Assembly (NCBI RefSeq): GCF_014284125.1
Contig: NZ_JACOFX010000020.1
Coordinates: forward strand, 1 to 64,000
Origin: Undibacterium umbellatum
Lineage (GTDB): Bacteria; Pseudomonadota; Gammaproteobacteria; Burkholderiales; Burkholderiaceae_D
Length of the DNA: 64,000 bases
Direction: 5' to 3'
A model generated the notes under the pieces. It had not been told where the DNA came from. It saw only the letters and a list, made by a program, of their open reading frames with translations, and searched no databases. Below, one piece after another: positions 53,089-63,034 of the stretch. Made by a program: the position numbers and the translations under genes. Every line of letters starts with the position of its first letter. Within the stretch, counting starts at the first letter, position 1.

Positions 53089-53607
53089 TTAAAAAATACG
53101 AGATATCGCAATAATCAGAGGTGAGCTTCTTCGTTGTACTAACGTTGAAAAGGGCATCGCATTTCCTGGTCGCGGCGAGAACTGGAGTATGAACGCTACG
53201 TCCCCTTGGTTGAAGCTGATCAACTCTGTTTCCGCAATCGTTCGCTTCCAACTTTGAGTGCGTCCACCAAAAAAATCTGGAGAAAATGATTGAATCAAGA
53301 CGTCTTTGTCTATCGTGAATGTCCCGGCAAAGCAACTTGGGTCACAGTCCCCTACTTGTGGCGCAGGGCCACGCTTGGCAAGCCCCCAGAGATTGTCAGT
53401 CACATTTTCTGTGAAAGTCCAAAAATCAAATGCATGATCTCGGTAGCAACTGATCCAATTGCCATTGGCATAGTAGCGTATGTAGTGAAAGCGAACGCCA
53501 TGCATGCGCACGCCAGCATGCCATTCTTCCCACTCTCGAGGGCCAGAAGCATAGAAACCGTCAAATAAGAGCTTTGCTGTCATGATCAATTTTGTCATGT
53601 GAGCCAA
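53089..53607 (-). CDS. Hypothetical protein, 172 residues
   Basis: No signal peptide. Several start candidates (MAHMTKLIM). Aromatic-rich middle (FHYIRYYANGNWISCYRDH, FWTFTENVTDNLWG) and a cysteine pair GDCDPSCFAG. No family recognised. It lies at the edge of the decayed region, before the haem cluster. Confidence 0.45.
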   Translation of the reverse strand: MAHMTKLIMTAKLLFDGFYASGPREWEEWHAGVRMHGVRFHYIRYYANGNWISCYRDHAFDFWTFTENVTDNLWGLAKRGPAPQVGDCDPSCFAGTFTIDKDVLIQSFSPDFFGGRTQSWKRTIAETELISFNQGDVAFILQFSPRPGNAMPFSTLVQRRSSPLIIAISRIF

Positions 53608-53965
53608 AGAATTAGTGTACGTTCAAACAGTCACGCGTGGTTAAGAGGGACTCATTTGCCTGAATACGATCAGAATTCTATATCGCTTTGCCACCCCTTT
53701 TTGAAAAGCACACAGGCAGGTGCAAATGAAGGCAGAAAATCCCGAAAAAGGACTTGCAGAGAAAAAGCCTTTTTTCGCTTGCAAGTGAGAATGATTCTCA
53801 TTTATAATAAATTCAGTTACAATACATTGATCGCAAAAACTCCCCTTTTTGCGATGCTCCCAGCCTTAAGCACGGTGCAATATTTGTGCTGGCCATGGAG
53901 CTGAATACGATACGCACCAGCCAGTCGCCGCTAGCCAGTGTCCAAATTTTTAATTAGGAAACACG
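53608..53965. other. Regulatory region before haem receptor
   Basis: About 360 bp without a gene. The functional part is the Fur-type promoter at 53779-53808. I see nothing else in it. Confidence 0.5.
53779..53808 (+). promoter_or_regulatory. Fur-regulated promoter of the haem cluster
   Basis: -35 TTGCAA (53779-53784), 18-bp spacer, -10 TATAAT (53803-53808). A perfect 15-bp palindrome TGAGAATGATTCTCA (53786-53800) fills the spacer and matches the Fur box style. Iron-loaded Fur should block this promoter. Confidence 0.85.
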
Positions 53966-56164
53966 ATGCTAAGCAAGACGCAAATCGCCCTGGCGCTGGG
54001 TATGGCATGGGGCATGGCTCCGGCAATCACTTTTGCACAGACTCCCGGCCCGGTCCCGCCAACAGAAGCAACTACCCTTAAAGATATTAGTGTCACCTCT
54101 ACCCGCACTGCCCGGACTGTCGATAGTGTGCCTAACACTGTTACCGTTATCCCTGCTGCCAGGATAGAGCAAGAAGGTGGGCGCGATATCAAGGACCTGT
54201 TCCGCAATGAACTGGACATCAGTGTGCGCGCTGCCCCTACCCGCTTTACAGCGGCTGGCAGTTCGGTTGGCCGCCCTGGTAATGAAGGCATCAATGTCCG
54301 TGGTCTGGAGGGCAATCAGGTCTTGATGCTGGTTGATGGTACGCGTGTACCGGGTAGTTTTTCGTTTGGCGCATTTGCGACAGGCCGTGGTGATTTCCTT
54401 GAACTTGATGGCATCAAGGCGGTAGAAATTTTGCGTGGGCCTACGTCTACGCAGTTTGGCAGCGATGGTCTGGCTGGTGCAGTCAGCTTCCGCACGCTGG
54501 ACCCGTCTGACCTGCTCAAAAAAGGTCAGTCTTTTGGCGGCTTCGTTCGCTCTGGCTACGCTAGTGTAGACCGCTCATGGCGCAATACTGCTGCAATCGC
54601 TGGCGACAATGGCAGTTGGCAAGGTTTGCTGCTTGTCAGCGACCGCCGTGGCCATGAGACAGAAAACCGTGCTGACAATGATGCAAAAAATATCAACCGC
54701 ACCAAACCTAACCCTGTTGATTTCAACGCCCAATACCTGCTGGGTAAAGCCATCTTCAAAATCGACGGCAACCAGCAAATTGAAGCCAGTGTAGAGGCGC
54801 AAAAACGCACGCAGGATACTGACGTCTACTCCGCACGCGCAGTTCCACCACTGGCATCTACCAGCACACTGGACATGGATGCACGTGACAAGGTAGAACG
54901 CAACAAGCTCAGCCTGGCGCATCGCTATAAGAACCTGAACTCCAGCTGGTTGCACAATGCCGAGACACGTCTTTACTGGCAAGATGCCAAGGTCAGCCAA
55001 TACTCGGCAGAAGACAGGAACACCGCGGCTGACCGTACCCGCGACAATCATTACAACACCAGGATCATCGGCTTGTCCAACATCATGGAAAGTAATTTCT
55101 CTGGTGTTGTAGAACAAAAACTCAGCTATGGCTTTGACTGGAACCGTACAGAAGTAGCTGGCCTGCGCAATGGCACGGTAGCGCCATTTGGTGAAAGCTT
55201 CCCAGCCAAGCCTTTCCCTGATACGACGTACACCGTCACTGGCGCATTCATCCAGGATGAAATCGAAGCTGGCAAACTGAGCATTATCCCCAGCCTGCGT
55301 TATGACCATTACAAGCTCGCTCCTTCCAGCGCAGGCTACACTGGCGGTGCGGTCAGTACCTTGTCTGACAGCGCAGTCACACCACGCCTGGGCCTGGTAT
55401 GGCAACTCGACGCTGCGTTTGCACCTTATGCACAATTTGCCAAGGGCTTTCGCGCACCTACTCCTGATCAGGTCAACAATGGTTTCACCAATCTGGCATC
55501 CGGCTACACCAGCATAGGCAATTCGCAACTAAAAGCAGAACGTGCAGACAGCTTCGAGATTGGCTTCCGTGGCAAGGTCCAGGGTTTGCGCTATTCATTC
55601 GCCGCATTTGACAATAGCTACAAAGACTTTATCAGCCAGCAAGTAGTACGTGGCACCGGTACGCCTGTTGACCCACTGGTATTCCAGTACATCAATCTGG
55701 CCAAGGCACAGATCCGTGGTGCAGAAGCACGTGCAGAGCTGCAAATCGACAGCAACTGGCAAGCGACTGCTGGTGTCTCCTACACCAAGGGCGACAGCGA
55801 AGTTGCTGGCGTAAAGACGCCGCTAGACACCATCAACCCGATGAAATTGCTGGCGGGCCTGCGTTATGACAGCGCTGCCTGGGGCGCACGTGTGCAGTTC
55901 CAGCATCATCAAGGCAAACAACTGGACAGAATAGCGCCAGCAGCCACACCACAGTTTGCACCAGGTTCTTATCACGTCGTTGATCTCGGTGTGTACTGGA
56001 AACCCATGCCCAAGCTGACAGTCAACGCCAACCTCAACAATGTATTTGATACCAAATACTGGGCCTGGTCTGATGTACGCGGCCTGGCCAGCAACACCAA
56101 CGTCAAAGATGCATACACCGCCCCTGGCCGGAATGCCCAGGTATCTGTCCGTTATGACTTTTAA
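53966..56164 (+). CDS. hmuR: TonB-dependent haem receptor
   Basis: A 732-residue outer-membrane receptor. Signal peptide to about 25, a TonB-box-like TLKDISVTSTRT, plug domain (INVRGLEGNQVLMLVDGTR), and a 22-strand barrel closing with VSVRYDF. The FRAP element of haem receptors (KGFRAPTPDQVNNGF) is present. It brings haem or haemoglobin-bound haem into the periplasm with TonB energy. First gene of the cluster, with the Fur-type promoter upstream. Confidence 0.9.
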   Translation: MLSKTQIALALGMAWGMAPAITFAQTPGPVPPTEATTLKDISVTSTRTARTVDSVPNTVTVIPAARIEQEGGRDIKDLFRNELDISVRAAPTRFTAAGSSVGRPGNEGINVRGLEGNQVLMLVDGTRVPGSFSFGAFATGRGDFLELDGIKAVEILRGPTSTQFGSDGLAGAVSFRTLDPSDLLKKGQSFGGFVRSGYASVDRSWRNTAAIAGDNGSWQGLLLVSDRRGHETENRADNDAKNINRTKPNPVDFNAQYLLGKAIFKIDGNQQIEASVEAQKRTQDTDVYSARAVPPLASTSTLDMDARDKVERNKLSLAHRYKNLNSSWLHNAETRLYWQDAKVSQYSAEDRNTAADRTRDNHYNTRIIGLSNIMESNFSGVVEQKLSYGFDWNRTEVAGLRNGTVAPFGESFPAKPFPDTTYTVTGAFIQDEIEAGKLSIIPSLRYDHYKLAPSSAGYTGGAVSTLSDSAVTPRLGLVWQLDAAFAPYAQFAKGFRAPTPDQVNNGFTNLASGYTSIGNSQLKAERADSFEIGFRGKVQGLRYSFAAFDNSYKDFISQQVVRGTGTPVDPLVFQYINLAKAQIRGAEARAELQIDSNWQATAGVSYTKGDSEVAGVKTPLDTINPMKLLAGLRYDSAAWGARVQFQHHQGKQLDRIAPAATPQFAPGSYHVVDLGVYWKPMPKLTVNANLNNVFDTKYWAWSDVRGLASNTNVKDAYTAPGRNAQVSVRYDF

Positions 56165-56188
56165 CGAATTTTAAATAGAGGAACCGTC

Positions 56189-57301
56189 ATGCCAGCCCAA
56201 CATTTGACCCCGCAGCAAAACGCTCATGTACGTGAACAATTCGCCAGCATGCGCCGCGAGAAAAAAGCCAGACATCGTGACATCGCCATCGCACTGGAGA
56301 TCAGTGAAGGCGAGCTGATCGCCGCCCATGCAGGAGCGGCAGCTATAGAAAGTAACTGCCTGTTGCGCGCCACCTGCCTGCGCGCAGAGTGGCCAGACAT
56401 CATGGCCGCAGTAGAAAGCCTGGGCGAAGTCATGGCCCTGACACGCAATGCCTCTTGCGTCCATGAAAAAACTGGCAGCTATAGCAAAATCAGCCACAAC
56501 AACCATGTCGGCCTGGTGCTGGCAGGTGAAATCGATTTGCGGATTTTTTATCAGCAATGGGCATTTGGTTTTGCCGTGACTGTGCAAACAGAAAGTGGTG
56601 AAGAACGCAGCGAACAAAAAAGCCTGCAATTCTATGATGCCACCGGCACTGCCATCCACAAGATCTTCATCAAACCACAAAGCAATGTGGAAGCTTATGA
56701 AGCCCTGGTGGCACGCTTCGCTGCTGTTGAACAGCAAACTGGCATACCAACAAAAGACGCCGCAGAAAAAATGCTGGAACTGGCTGACAAGGACATCGAC
56801 ATTGCTGGCTTCCGTCAGGCCTGGGCATCGCTGCGCGACACCCATGACTTTTTCGGTCTCATGAAAAAATATGCCGTGACACGTACCCAGGCCTTGCGTC
56901 TGGCAGATACCCAGTTTGTGCAGCAAGTAGACGTCAGCAGTTGCCAGGACCTGTTGCAGGCCGCCGCTGCCGAAGCAGTGCCCGTCATGGTGTTCACCGG
57001 CAATGTCGGCATGATACAAATCCATTCCGGCCCAGTCAGCAAGATTGCCAAAATGGGGCCGTGGGTGAATGTACTTGATCCACGCTTCAACCTGCATCTG
57101 CGGGAAGACCATATCGCCAGCGCATGGATCGTCAAAAAACCAACCACAGATGGCCTGGTCACTTCGCTGGAATTGTTTGACGCCGATGGCGAAACCATTG
57201 CGATGTTCTTTGGTGAACGCAAACCCGGTAAGCCAGAACTGTGTGAATGGCGTGCGCTGATCGACAACCTTATATCTGAAAGCCAGACATGCGCAGCCTG
57301 A
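56189..57301 (+). CDS. hmuS: Haem-degrading / haem-trafficking factor
   Basis: A 370-residue cytoplasmic protein of the HemS/HmuS family, built of two similar halves (for example EVMALTRNASCVHEKTG in the first and PVMVFTGNVGMIQIHSGPV in the second; both followed by an IDLR or NLHLRE strand). Binds haem delivered by the transporter and releases iron or hands haem on. Lies 24 bp after the receptor and overlaps the next gene by 13 bp. Confidence 0.9.
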   Translation: MPAQHLTPQQNAHVREQFASMRREKKARHRDIAIALEISEGELIAAHAGAAAIESNCLLRATCLRAEWPDIMAAVESLGEVMALTRNASCVHEKTGSYSKISHNNHVGLVLAGEIDLRIFYQQWAFGFAVTVQTESGEERSEQKSLQFYDATGTAIHKIFIKPQSNVEAYEALVARFAAVEQQTGIPTKDAAEKMLELADKDIDIAGFRQAWASLRDTHDFFGLMKKYAVTRTQALRLADTQFVQQVDVSSCQDLLQAAAAEAVPVMVFTGNVGMIQIHSGPVSKIAKMGPWVNVLDPRFNLHLREDHIASAWIVKKPTTDGLVTSLELFDADGETIAMFFGERKPGKPELCEWRALIDNLISESQTCAA

Positions 57302-58206
57302 ATCCCAGTAATCAACAACGCAGACTGGCATTGAAGCAACTGGCTGGGATTGCTGGTGCCAGCATGCTGGCACCGTGGGCCACTGCCGCAACTGGCAAAG
57401 GCAAGCAACGCATCATCAGCGTGGGTGGAGCGATCACCGAGATCATCTTTGCACTCAACGCCAGCAATGATCTGGTCGCCGTCGACACCACCTCCAACTT
57501 CCCGGAGAGCGTGCAAAAACTGCCAAATGTTGGTTACGCCCGCGCGCTGTCGGCAGAAGGTGTACTGGCCCTGGCACCTACCCAGATCATCGCCAGCGAA
57601 GATGCAGGCCCGCCTGCCGTGATACGCCAGTTGTCCTCCTCCGGCATACCGCTGGCTGTCTTGCCTGCACATCACAAGTTTGAAGGCGTGCTTGACCGCA
57701 TCAGGCAAATCGGTGAACTAACCGGTACACATGCGCAGGCCGCCACGCTGATGCAAGGCCTGCAGCAGGAATGGACCAAGGTTCGCACACCGATAGAGCA
57801 GCGCAAGAGCAAGATGCCAAAAGCCGTGTTCATCCTCGCCCATGCGCCTAACCAGATCATGGTGGCTGGCCGTGAGACCGCAGCCCATGCCGTGCTTGAA
57901 TATGCGGGCGCAAGCAATGCCCTGACTGCGGCCAATGGTGGCAATGGTTTCAGTGGTTACAAGCCTTTGACACCCGAAGCCATGATCGCTGCCCAGCCTG
58001 ACATCATCCTCGTGACTGACCAGGGCCTGAAAGCCTCGGGCGGCATAGAGTCTGTGTTGAAATTGCCGGGTGTGGAACAAACACCAGCAGGCCGCAAGCG
58101 TCGCGTGCTGTCACAAGAAGCCATGCTGATGCTGGGCTTTGGGCCACGTTTGCCAATTGCCATCAGCCAGCTTGACAGTGCCATCAGCCGGGCCATGCAG
58201 GCATGA
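57289..58206 (+). CDS. hmuT: Haem ABC transporter substrate-binding protein
   Basis: A 305-residue periplasmic protein of the BtuF/HmuT type. The N-terminus QQRRLALKQLAGIAGASML has a twin-arginine look. Core: ISVGGAITEIIFALNA, VGYARALSAEGVLAL, and late GGIESVLKLPGVEQTPAG. It carries haem to the permease HmuU. Confidence 0.9.
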   Translation: MRSLNPSNQQRRLALKQLAGIAGASMLAPWATAATGKGKQRIISVGGAITEIIFALNASNDLVAVDTTSNFPESVQKLPNVGYARALSAEGVLALAPTQIIASEDAGPPAVIRQLSSSGIPLAVLPAHHKFEGVLDRIRQIGELTGTHAQAATLMQGLQQEWTKVRTPIEQRKSKMPKAVFILAHAPNQIMVAGRETAAHAVLEYAGASNALTAANGGNGFSGYKPLTPEAMIAAQPDIILVTDQGLKASGGIESVLKLPGVEQTPAGRKRRVLSQEAMLMLGFGPRLPIAISQLDSAISRAMQA

Positions 58207-59285
58207 AAGCATCAGCGACCATGGCTGGTGAATTGCCACAAAGTTTGCACGCGAAGCGTGTGCAAGGGAGCAGACCTGGCCTGCTGCTGGTGCTGGCTAC
58301 CTCACTGATCGCCGCTTTGCTGCTGAGTGTGCAATTCGGTGCCGTGCCTGTCCAATTGCAAGACTGGCTGACTCTATTCAATTTCAGTGATGAGCCAATG
58401 ACTGGCAGCAGCTATGTCTTGTGGAATATCCGCCTGCCACGCGCCCTTTTTGCCGTGCTGGTGGGTGCTGCACTCGGCATGTCAGGTGCATTGACGCAAG
58501 GGCTGTTCCGCAACCCGCTGGCGGATCCGAATTTGCTGGGCGTCACTGCCGGTGCGGCTGCGGCGGCGGGTTTAAGTATCGTTGTCTTGTCGGGCCTGCC
58601 CTTGCCCATCCCCATGGCCTGGCGCATGTGGATCTTGCCTGTCACCGCATTCAGCGGTGCCCTGCTGGTATGTTTTGCACTCGATCGTGTGGCCCGCTGG
58701 ATTTCACCCGGCTCCATTGTCGGCCTGCTGCTGACAGGCATTGCCCTCAATGCGCTGGCCGCTGCTGTGCTGGGTCTGTGTACTTATCTGGCAACAGACG
58801 AACAATTGCGCAACCTCAGTTTCTGGACCCTGGGTTCTCTGGCAGGTGCAAGTTGGCTGGCTGCTGGCTTGCTACTCACCTTGCTATTGCCAGCCTGGTG
58901 GTGGGTCAGGCGCATGATCAGCGCCATGAATGCCCTGGCCCTGGGTGAAGCAGCGGCGGCCCATGTCGGCATTGATGTACGCCGCCTGCGCAGCCAGGTC
59001 ATTGTGCTGGTCGCCGTACTGACCGGGTTTGCGGTAGCCTGGTGCGGCATGATCAGCTTCATCAGCCTGGTCGCACCACATCTGGTGCGCACCATGGGTG
59101 GACCAGATCAACGACAGGTGATACCACGCTCCATGCTCATGGGTGGCTTGCTCTTGCTGGTGGCTGACACTGTGGCTCGTTGCATCGCCATTCCGGCGGA
59201 AGTGCCAGTGGGTATTTTCACTGCCCTGCTGGGTAGCCCTTTCTTCCTGATCCTGCTGCGTAATGCGCGTGGTCGTTTAGCCTGA
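58203..59285 (+). CDS. hmuU: Haem ABC transporter permease
   Basis: A 360-residue FecCD-family permease with about ten membrane helices. Signature segments RLPRALFAVLVGAALGMSGA, NPLADPNLLGVTAGAAAAAG and FISLVAPHLVRTMGG. Overlaps hmuT by 4 bp. Confidence 0.92.
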   Translation: MKASATMAGELPQSLHAKRVQGSRPGLLLVLATSLIAALLLSVQFGAVPVQLQDWLTLFNFSDEPMTGSSYVLWNIRLPRALFAVLVGAALGMSGALTQGLFRNPLADPNLLGVTAGAAAAAGLSIVVLSGLPLPIPMAWRMWILPVTAFSGALLVCFALDRVARWISPGSIVGLLLTGIALNALAAAVLGLCTYLATDEQLRNLSFWTLGSLAGASWLAAGLLLTLLLPAWWWVRRMISAMNALALGEAAAAHVGIDVRRLRSQVIVLVAVLTGFAVAWCGMISFISLVAPHLVRTMGGPDQRQVIPRSMLMGGLLLLVADTVARCIAIPAEVPVGIFTALLGSPFFLILLRNARGRLA

Positions 59286-59316
59286 GTCGCCTGCATAAGA
59301 ATCTAAGAATCGCATC

Positions 59317-60132
59317 ATGTTAATGAAAACCACCACACATCAAGGCTTGCTCCAGCTTGACGCAGTCTGCGCCAGATTGGGCAAGAAAGACTTTGGGCCT
59401 TTTGACCTCACCATAGCCAAGGCAGAAAAAGTTGCCATACTCGGCCCCAGCGGTGCAGGCAAATCCACGCTCCTGAAACTGCTGTCCCGTGAATTGAAAA
59501 CCAGCAGCGGCAACATCGCGTTCCAGTCACGTCCGCTGGCAAGCTGGTCCTTGATGGAACTCAGCCGCCTGCGTGCCGTCTTGCCACAAAACAGTGATGT
59601 GGCCTTTGGCCTGGAGACCGATCTGGTCATCAGCCTGGGCCGCGTCAGCCGTGCACACGATCCTGAACTGTCCAGCATCGTCAGGCAAGCAGCAGGCCTG
59701 GCTCATGCTGCCCACTTGCTGGGCCGCCGCTTTGACAGCCTGTCTGGCGGTGAACAGGCACGCATACAACTGGCACGCATCTTTGCCCAGCTATGGGACC
59801 AGCGCGACGGCCTGATACTCGTCGATGAACCTTTAGCAGCACTCGACCCCGGCCTGCAATTCGACCTGCTCGCCAGCCTGGAAGAATATGCGACAGAACG
59901 CCAGCATGCCATCGTCGCCATCCTCCATGACATCAACCATGCAATGCAGGCATTTGAACGTCTGCTGCTGGTAAAAAATGGCCAACTGGTCGCCGATATT
60001 GCCAGCAACCGCGAAGCCGTACCGGCACTGGAAGACTTGTATGATATCGCCCTGACTTGCCTGCATAATGAGGAAGGTGATTTGCTGGTCACCCCCTTGC
60101 GTGCATCGTCACGCGCCAGGAAAAGCGCATAG
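59317..60132 (+). CDS. hmuV: Haem ABC transporter ATPase
   Basis: A 271-residue ABC ATPase. Walker A GPSGAGKST, signature LSGGEQARIQLAR, Walker B LILVDEPLAALD, and H-loop AILHDINHA. Powers haem import. Starts 31 bp after hmuU. Confidence 0.92.
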   Translation: MLMKTTTHQGLLQLDAVCARLGKKDFGPFDLTIAKAEKVAILGPSGAGKSTLLKLLSRELKTSSGNIAFQSRPLASWSLMELSRLRAVLPQNSDVAFGLETDLVISLGRVSRAHDPELSSIVRQAAGLAHAAHLLGRRFDSLSGGEQARIQLARIFAQLWDQRDGLILVDEPLAALDPGLQFDLLASLEEYATERQHAIVAILHDINHAMQAFERLLLVKNGQLVADIASNREAVPALEDLYDIALTCLHNEEGDLLVTPLRASSRARKSA

Positions 60133-60163
60133 CAAACCACAACTTCGCTGAGTGAGAGAAAGA

Positions 60164-60568
60164 ATGAAAGAAATCATGCAAAAACTTAAGATGCTGGATA
60201 TCAAGGCTTACGTGCCTGCCAAAAACTTTGAAATCTCCGTGGCTTTTTATCAGGACCTGGGATTTGAACTGATCTTCAGCGATGACGGCTATGCCCAGCT
60301 CACATATGAGCATTGCAGCTTCATGCTGCAAGAATTCTACCTTGCAGATCACACCAATAATTTCATGATGCACATTCTAGTGGACGATGCCGAAGGCTGG
60401 TATCAGGCCATCGTGTCATCCGGCATTGCAGAAAAATACCAGGTACGCCTGACCCCTATCGTCGAACAGGCTTACGGCATGCGCGACTTCACCCTTACAG
60501 ACCCAAGTGGCGTTCTGTGGTTCATAGGCCAGGACATCGACGATATGGATACAGGTAGCAATGCGTAA
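60164..60568 (+). CDS. VOC family (glyoxalase-like) protein
   Basis: About 134 residues from ATG 60164 (MKEIMQKLKMLD), preferred to a GTG at 60152 because of the GAGAGAAAG site. Single VOC fold: FEISVAFYQDLGFEL, then YAQLTYEHCSFMLQEFYL and a late FTLTDPSGVLWFIGQ. Such proteins include bleomycin-resistance-type binders and lyases. Lies within the haem cluster; function unknown. Confidence 0.8.
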   Translation: MKEIMQKLKMLDIKAYVPAKNFEISVAFYQDLGFELIFSDDGYAQLTYEHCSFMLQEFYLADHTNNFMMHILVDDAEGWYQAIVSSGIAEKYQVRLTPIVEQAYGMRDFTLTDPSGVLWFIGQDIDDMDTGSNA

Positions 60569-61394
60569 AATATCTCTACTCACAGGCTTGGTCACGGCCA
60601 GCCTTTTGTCAGCATGCGCGACCCAGGCTGAAAAACCCGTCAGCGGCAGCAAGATATTATTATTGGGCGAAGTCCATGACAACCCTGATGGACATGCGCA
60701 CCGCTATGCTGACCTGCAAAAAATGCTCGTCGCAGGCTGGCGCCCGGCCATCGCCATGGAACAATTCGATCGCGAAAACCAGGCCGAACTTACCCAGGCA
60801 CAGGCAGCTTGCACCGACGCCGACTGCATCATCAGCAAGCTCGGCAACAAGCGCTGGGAATGGCCGCATTATCGCCCCGTCATCCAGCTCGCCATCGATT
60901 ACAAACTGCCGCTGCTGGCCGCCAACCTTTCGCGCAGCGATGCTGCCCGCGTCATGCGTGAAGGCTATGCGGCTGTGCTCGACAAGAACACCATCAGCAG
61001 CTACAAGCTCGACCAAGCCTTGCCCACCGTAGTAGTTAATGGCCAGCGCGCAGCCATGGAGAGCGGCCATTGCGGCAAGATGCCAGACAATATCGTTCCC
61101 AGCATGGTCAGGGCGCAAGTTGCACGCGATGTCTGGATGGCCAAGGTCGTTACTGACAATGCCGACCGTGGCGTCGTCTTGCTTGCCGGTAATGGCCACG
61201 TCAGGCGCGACCTCGGTGTGCCGGTATGGCTGCCTGCAAATCGGCAAGCGAGCCTGCAAATCCATGGCTATGTAGAAGACACCAATAGCAACAAACCTGG
61301 CGACACCTCGCTGTACGACGTCAGCCATGTCGTCAAGGCGCATGCACGTCCTGATCCATGTCTCAGTATTCCAGCACCTAAAAATCCAACTTAG
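60561..61394 (+). CDS. ChaN-like haem-binding lipoprotein
   Basis: A 277-residue lipoprotein (lipobox LLSAC at about 15-19). Core features of the ChaN/Cofac_haem_bdg family: ILLLGEVHDNPDGHAHR, PAIAMEQFDRENQAEL, WEWPHYRPVIQLAI and a late VVLLAGNGHVRRDLGVP. ChaN proteins bind stacked haem and are iron regulated. Overlaps the previous gene by 8 bp, so it belongs to the haem operon. Confidence 0.85.
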   Translation: MRKISLLTGLVTASLLSACATQAEKPVSGSKILLLGEVHDNPDGHAHRYADLQKMLVAGWRPAIAMEQFDRENQAELTQAQAACTDADCIISKLGNKRWEWPHYRPVIQLAIDYKLPLLAANLSRSDAARVMREGYAAVLDKNTISSYKLDQALPTVVVNGQRAAMESGHCGKMPDNIVPSMVRAQVARDVWMAKVVTDNADRGVVLLAGNGHVRRDLGVPVWLPANRQASLQIHGYVEDTNSNKPGDTSLYDVSHVVKAHARPDPCLSIPAPKNPT

Positions 61395-61424
61395 AAACCA
61401 AATAAGCCTAGCGCAGAGGAACAC

Positions 61425-61697
61425 ATGAAACACCAGCCATCAGCCAACGCGTGCCAGCACCTCGGTCTGGCTTCAAGCAAAGTCGGCGAAGTCATGATCT
61501 GCCCTGAATGCGGGGTAGTCCACCTGTCTTTGAACCATGTGTCCCTGCGCTTTGATGTCGAGGCTTTCCGCGTGTTGGCCTACATGCTGGCAGAAGCCCA
61601 GTTGAATATAGAAAGCTATGATGCGCGCCTGCCCAAAACACCGGAAGCACCTCATGTCACTGGCTTTGAAATAGCACCCGGTAAAAAAATGCATTAA
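61425..61697 (+). CDS. Small zinc-ribbon-like hypothetical
   Basis: A 90-residue protein with CPECGVVHLSLNHVSLRF: a CPxCG pair plus nearby His. Such pairs often bind zinc. It follows the ChaN-like gene by 30 bp; the role is unknown. Confidence 0.65.
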   Translation: MKHQPSANACQHLGLASSKVGEVMICPECGVVHLSLNHVSLRFDVEAFRVLAYMLAEAQLNIESYDARLPKTPEAPHVTGFEIAPGKKMH

Positions 61698-61758
61698 GCA
61701 AATCATCAAGCAAACTTATGCAACATCACCTGGTCAGAAGTATCAAGAGGATTACCGT

Positions 61759-62985
61759 ATGTGTGAACATGACAAACATAGTATTGCACTAACACCAGAA
61801 GCCACGCCAGCGGGGTCACGCCGTCGCCGCATCTGGGATTTGACGCATGAATGCCATTGCCCCGTCATCGGCGTCTGCATACCCTTGACTACGCTGCGAC
61901 GCATCGTCAACAAGGCCATGAATGGCCAGGCTATTGCCGAAGACTATGAAATCCACGTTGGCGCTATTGCCGAATGTGGTCGCCGCAATCGCCTCTCAGA
62001 AGCCATTCAGCAAGAGCTGGAACAACGCTATGCCCGCACCATACAGGAATTTCGCGGCGCCAAGACAGTAGAAGCAGTCACCCGCCTGTGGCTGGCCGCC
62101 ATCGACAAGGGCGACGTTGCTGGCGCTTTCTGGGCCGCACTGACCCACCCGCGTTGCGATGCCGATTTGCAAGACGGCTTATGCCGCGACATGCACATGT
62201 TACAGCACCAGGCAGGTGCCAGCGTACGCATAGATATCGCCCGCTACAATGCCCTGGTTGAACAAAACAAATTGCTGACCCGCGAACTGGGTCGAGTTCA
62301 GGAAAGACATAAGCGCGCCCTGGCTGAGAAAACCCGCGAGATAGAAAAACAAAACACCCAGTTGATACAACTGCGTGCAGAAAGCATAGGCAAGGACAGC
62401 AGCATCCATTTCCTCAGTTGCGATATCGCAGCGCTAAAAGCAGAAATCCCCGAGCTGGAAACCCGCCAGCGCCTGCAAAAGAAAATCGAGCAAATGGCTG
62501 AGCGCCAGGCTGAAACAGAAAACCAGGTGCGTGAACTCAAGCTGAAGCTGGCAGAAGCCAGCAAGGCCGCCGCCGATATACAGGAACAGGCCGCAACCGA
62601 GCAAAGCAGGCAACAGCCAGAAGAAAAAGTCTACCCCATCACCCTGCACTTGAAACAAAAGACCGTGCTGTGCGTAGGTGGCCGCAGCGGCAATGTACCG
62701 ACCTACCGTGACCTCATAGAGCGCATAGGCGGTCGCTTTGCTCACCATGATGGTGGCCTCGAAGACAACCAGAGCCTGCTCGATGCCAGCCTGGCCGCCG
62801 CCGATCTCGTCATCTGCCAGACCGGCTGCATCAGCCACACCGCCTACTGGCGCGTCAAGGATTTCTGCAAACGCACAGGCAAACGCTGTGTCTTCGTAGA
62901 AAACCCCAGCGTTTCATCGCTGGCGCGTGGGCTTGAGCAATTTGGCAGCGAAGGGGAAGATGTTCAGGCCAAAGTGACGACATAA
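61759..62985 (+). CDS. DUF2325 domain protein
   Basis: A 408-residue protein. Helical N-terminus, a long coiled coil from about 155 to 285, then a C-terminal DUF2325 domain with VLCVGGRSGNVPTYRDLIE, HHDGGLEDN, ICQTGCISHTAYWRVKDFC and KRTGKRCVFVENPS. It is common in betaproteobacteria near iron or haem genes; the biochemical function is not known. The cysteines may bind a metal. Confidence 0.85.
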   Translation: MCEHDKHSIALTPEATPAGSRRRRIWDLTHECHCPVIGVCIPLTTLRRIVNKAMNGQAIAEDYEIHVGAIAECGRRNRLSEAIQQELEQRYARTIQEFRGAKTVEAVTRLWLAAIDKGDVAGAFWAALTHPRCDADLQDGLCRDMHMLQHQAGASVRIDIARYNALVEQNKLLTRELGRVQERHKRALAEKTREIEKQNTQLIQLRAESIGKDSSIHFLSCDIAALKAEIPELETRQRLQKKIEQMAERQAETENQVRELKLKLAEASKAAADIQEQAATEQSRQQPEEKVYPITLHLKQKTVLCVGGRSGNVPTYRDLIERIGGRFAHHDGGLEDNQSLLDASLAAADLVICQTGCISHTAYWRVKDFCKRTGKRCVFVENPSVSSLARGLEQFGSEGEDVQAKVTT

Positions 62986-63034
62986 CAAGCCGCACCCTGC
63001 ACACCGGATTTTTATCCCAAAAATATAGGGCGTC

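Noticed and set aside
52985-53335. 116-codon minus-strand ORF
   Set aside because: Overlaps the better frame at 53089-53607 on the same strand and has no protein-like features.
54575-55528. 317-codon minus-strand frame opposite the TonB receptor
   Set aside because: The plus-strand receptor has complete plug and barrel motifs across the same DNA; the antisense frame has no ribosome site or recognisable domain.
56171-57391. Long minus-strand frame opposite hmuS and hmuT
   Set aside because: It is a shadow of two well-recognised plus-strand genes and has no family features.
53966-60132. Vitamin B12 or siderophore uptake instead of haem
   Set aside because: The HemS/HmuS-type protein in the middle of the cluster and the FRAP element in the receptor point to haem; a ChaN-like haem-binding protein follows.
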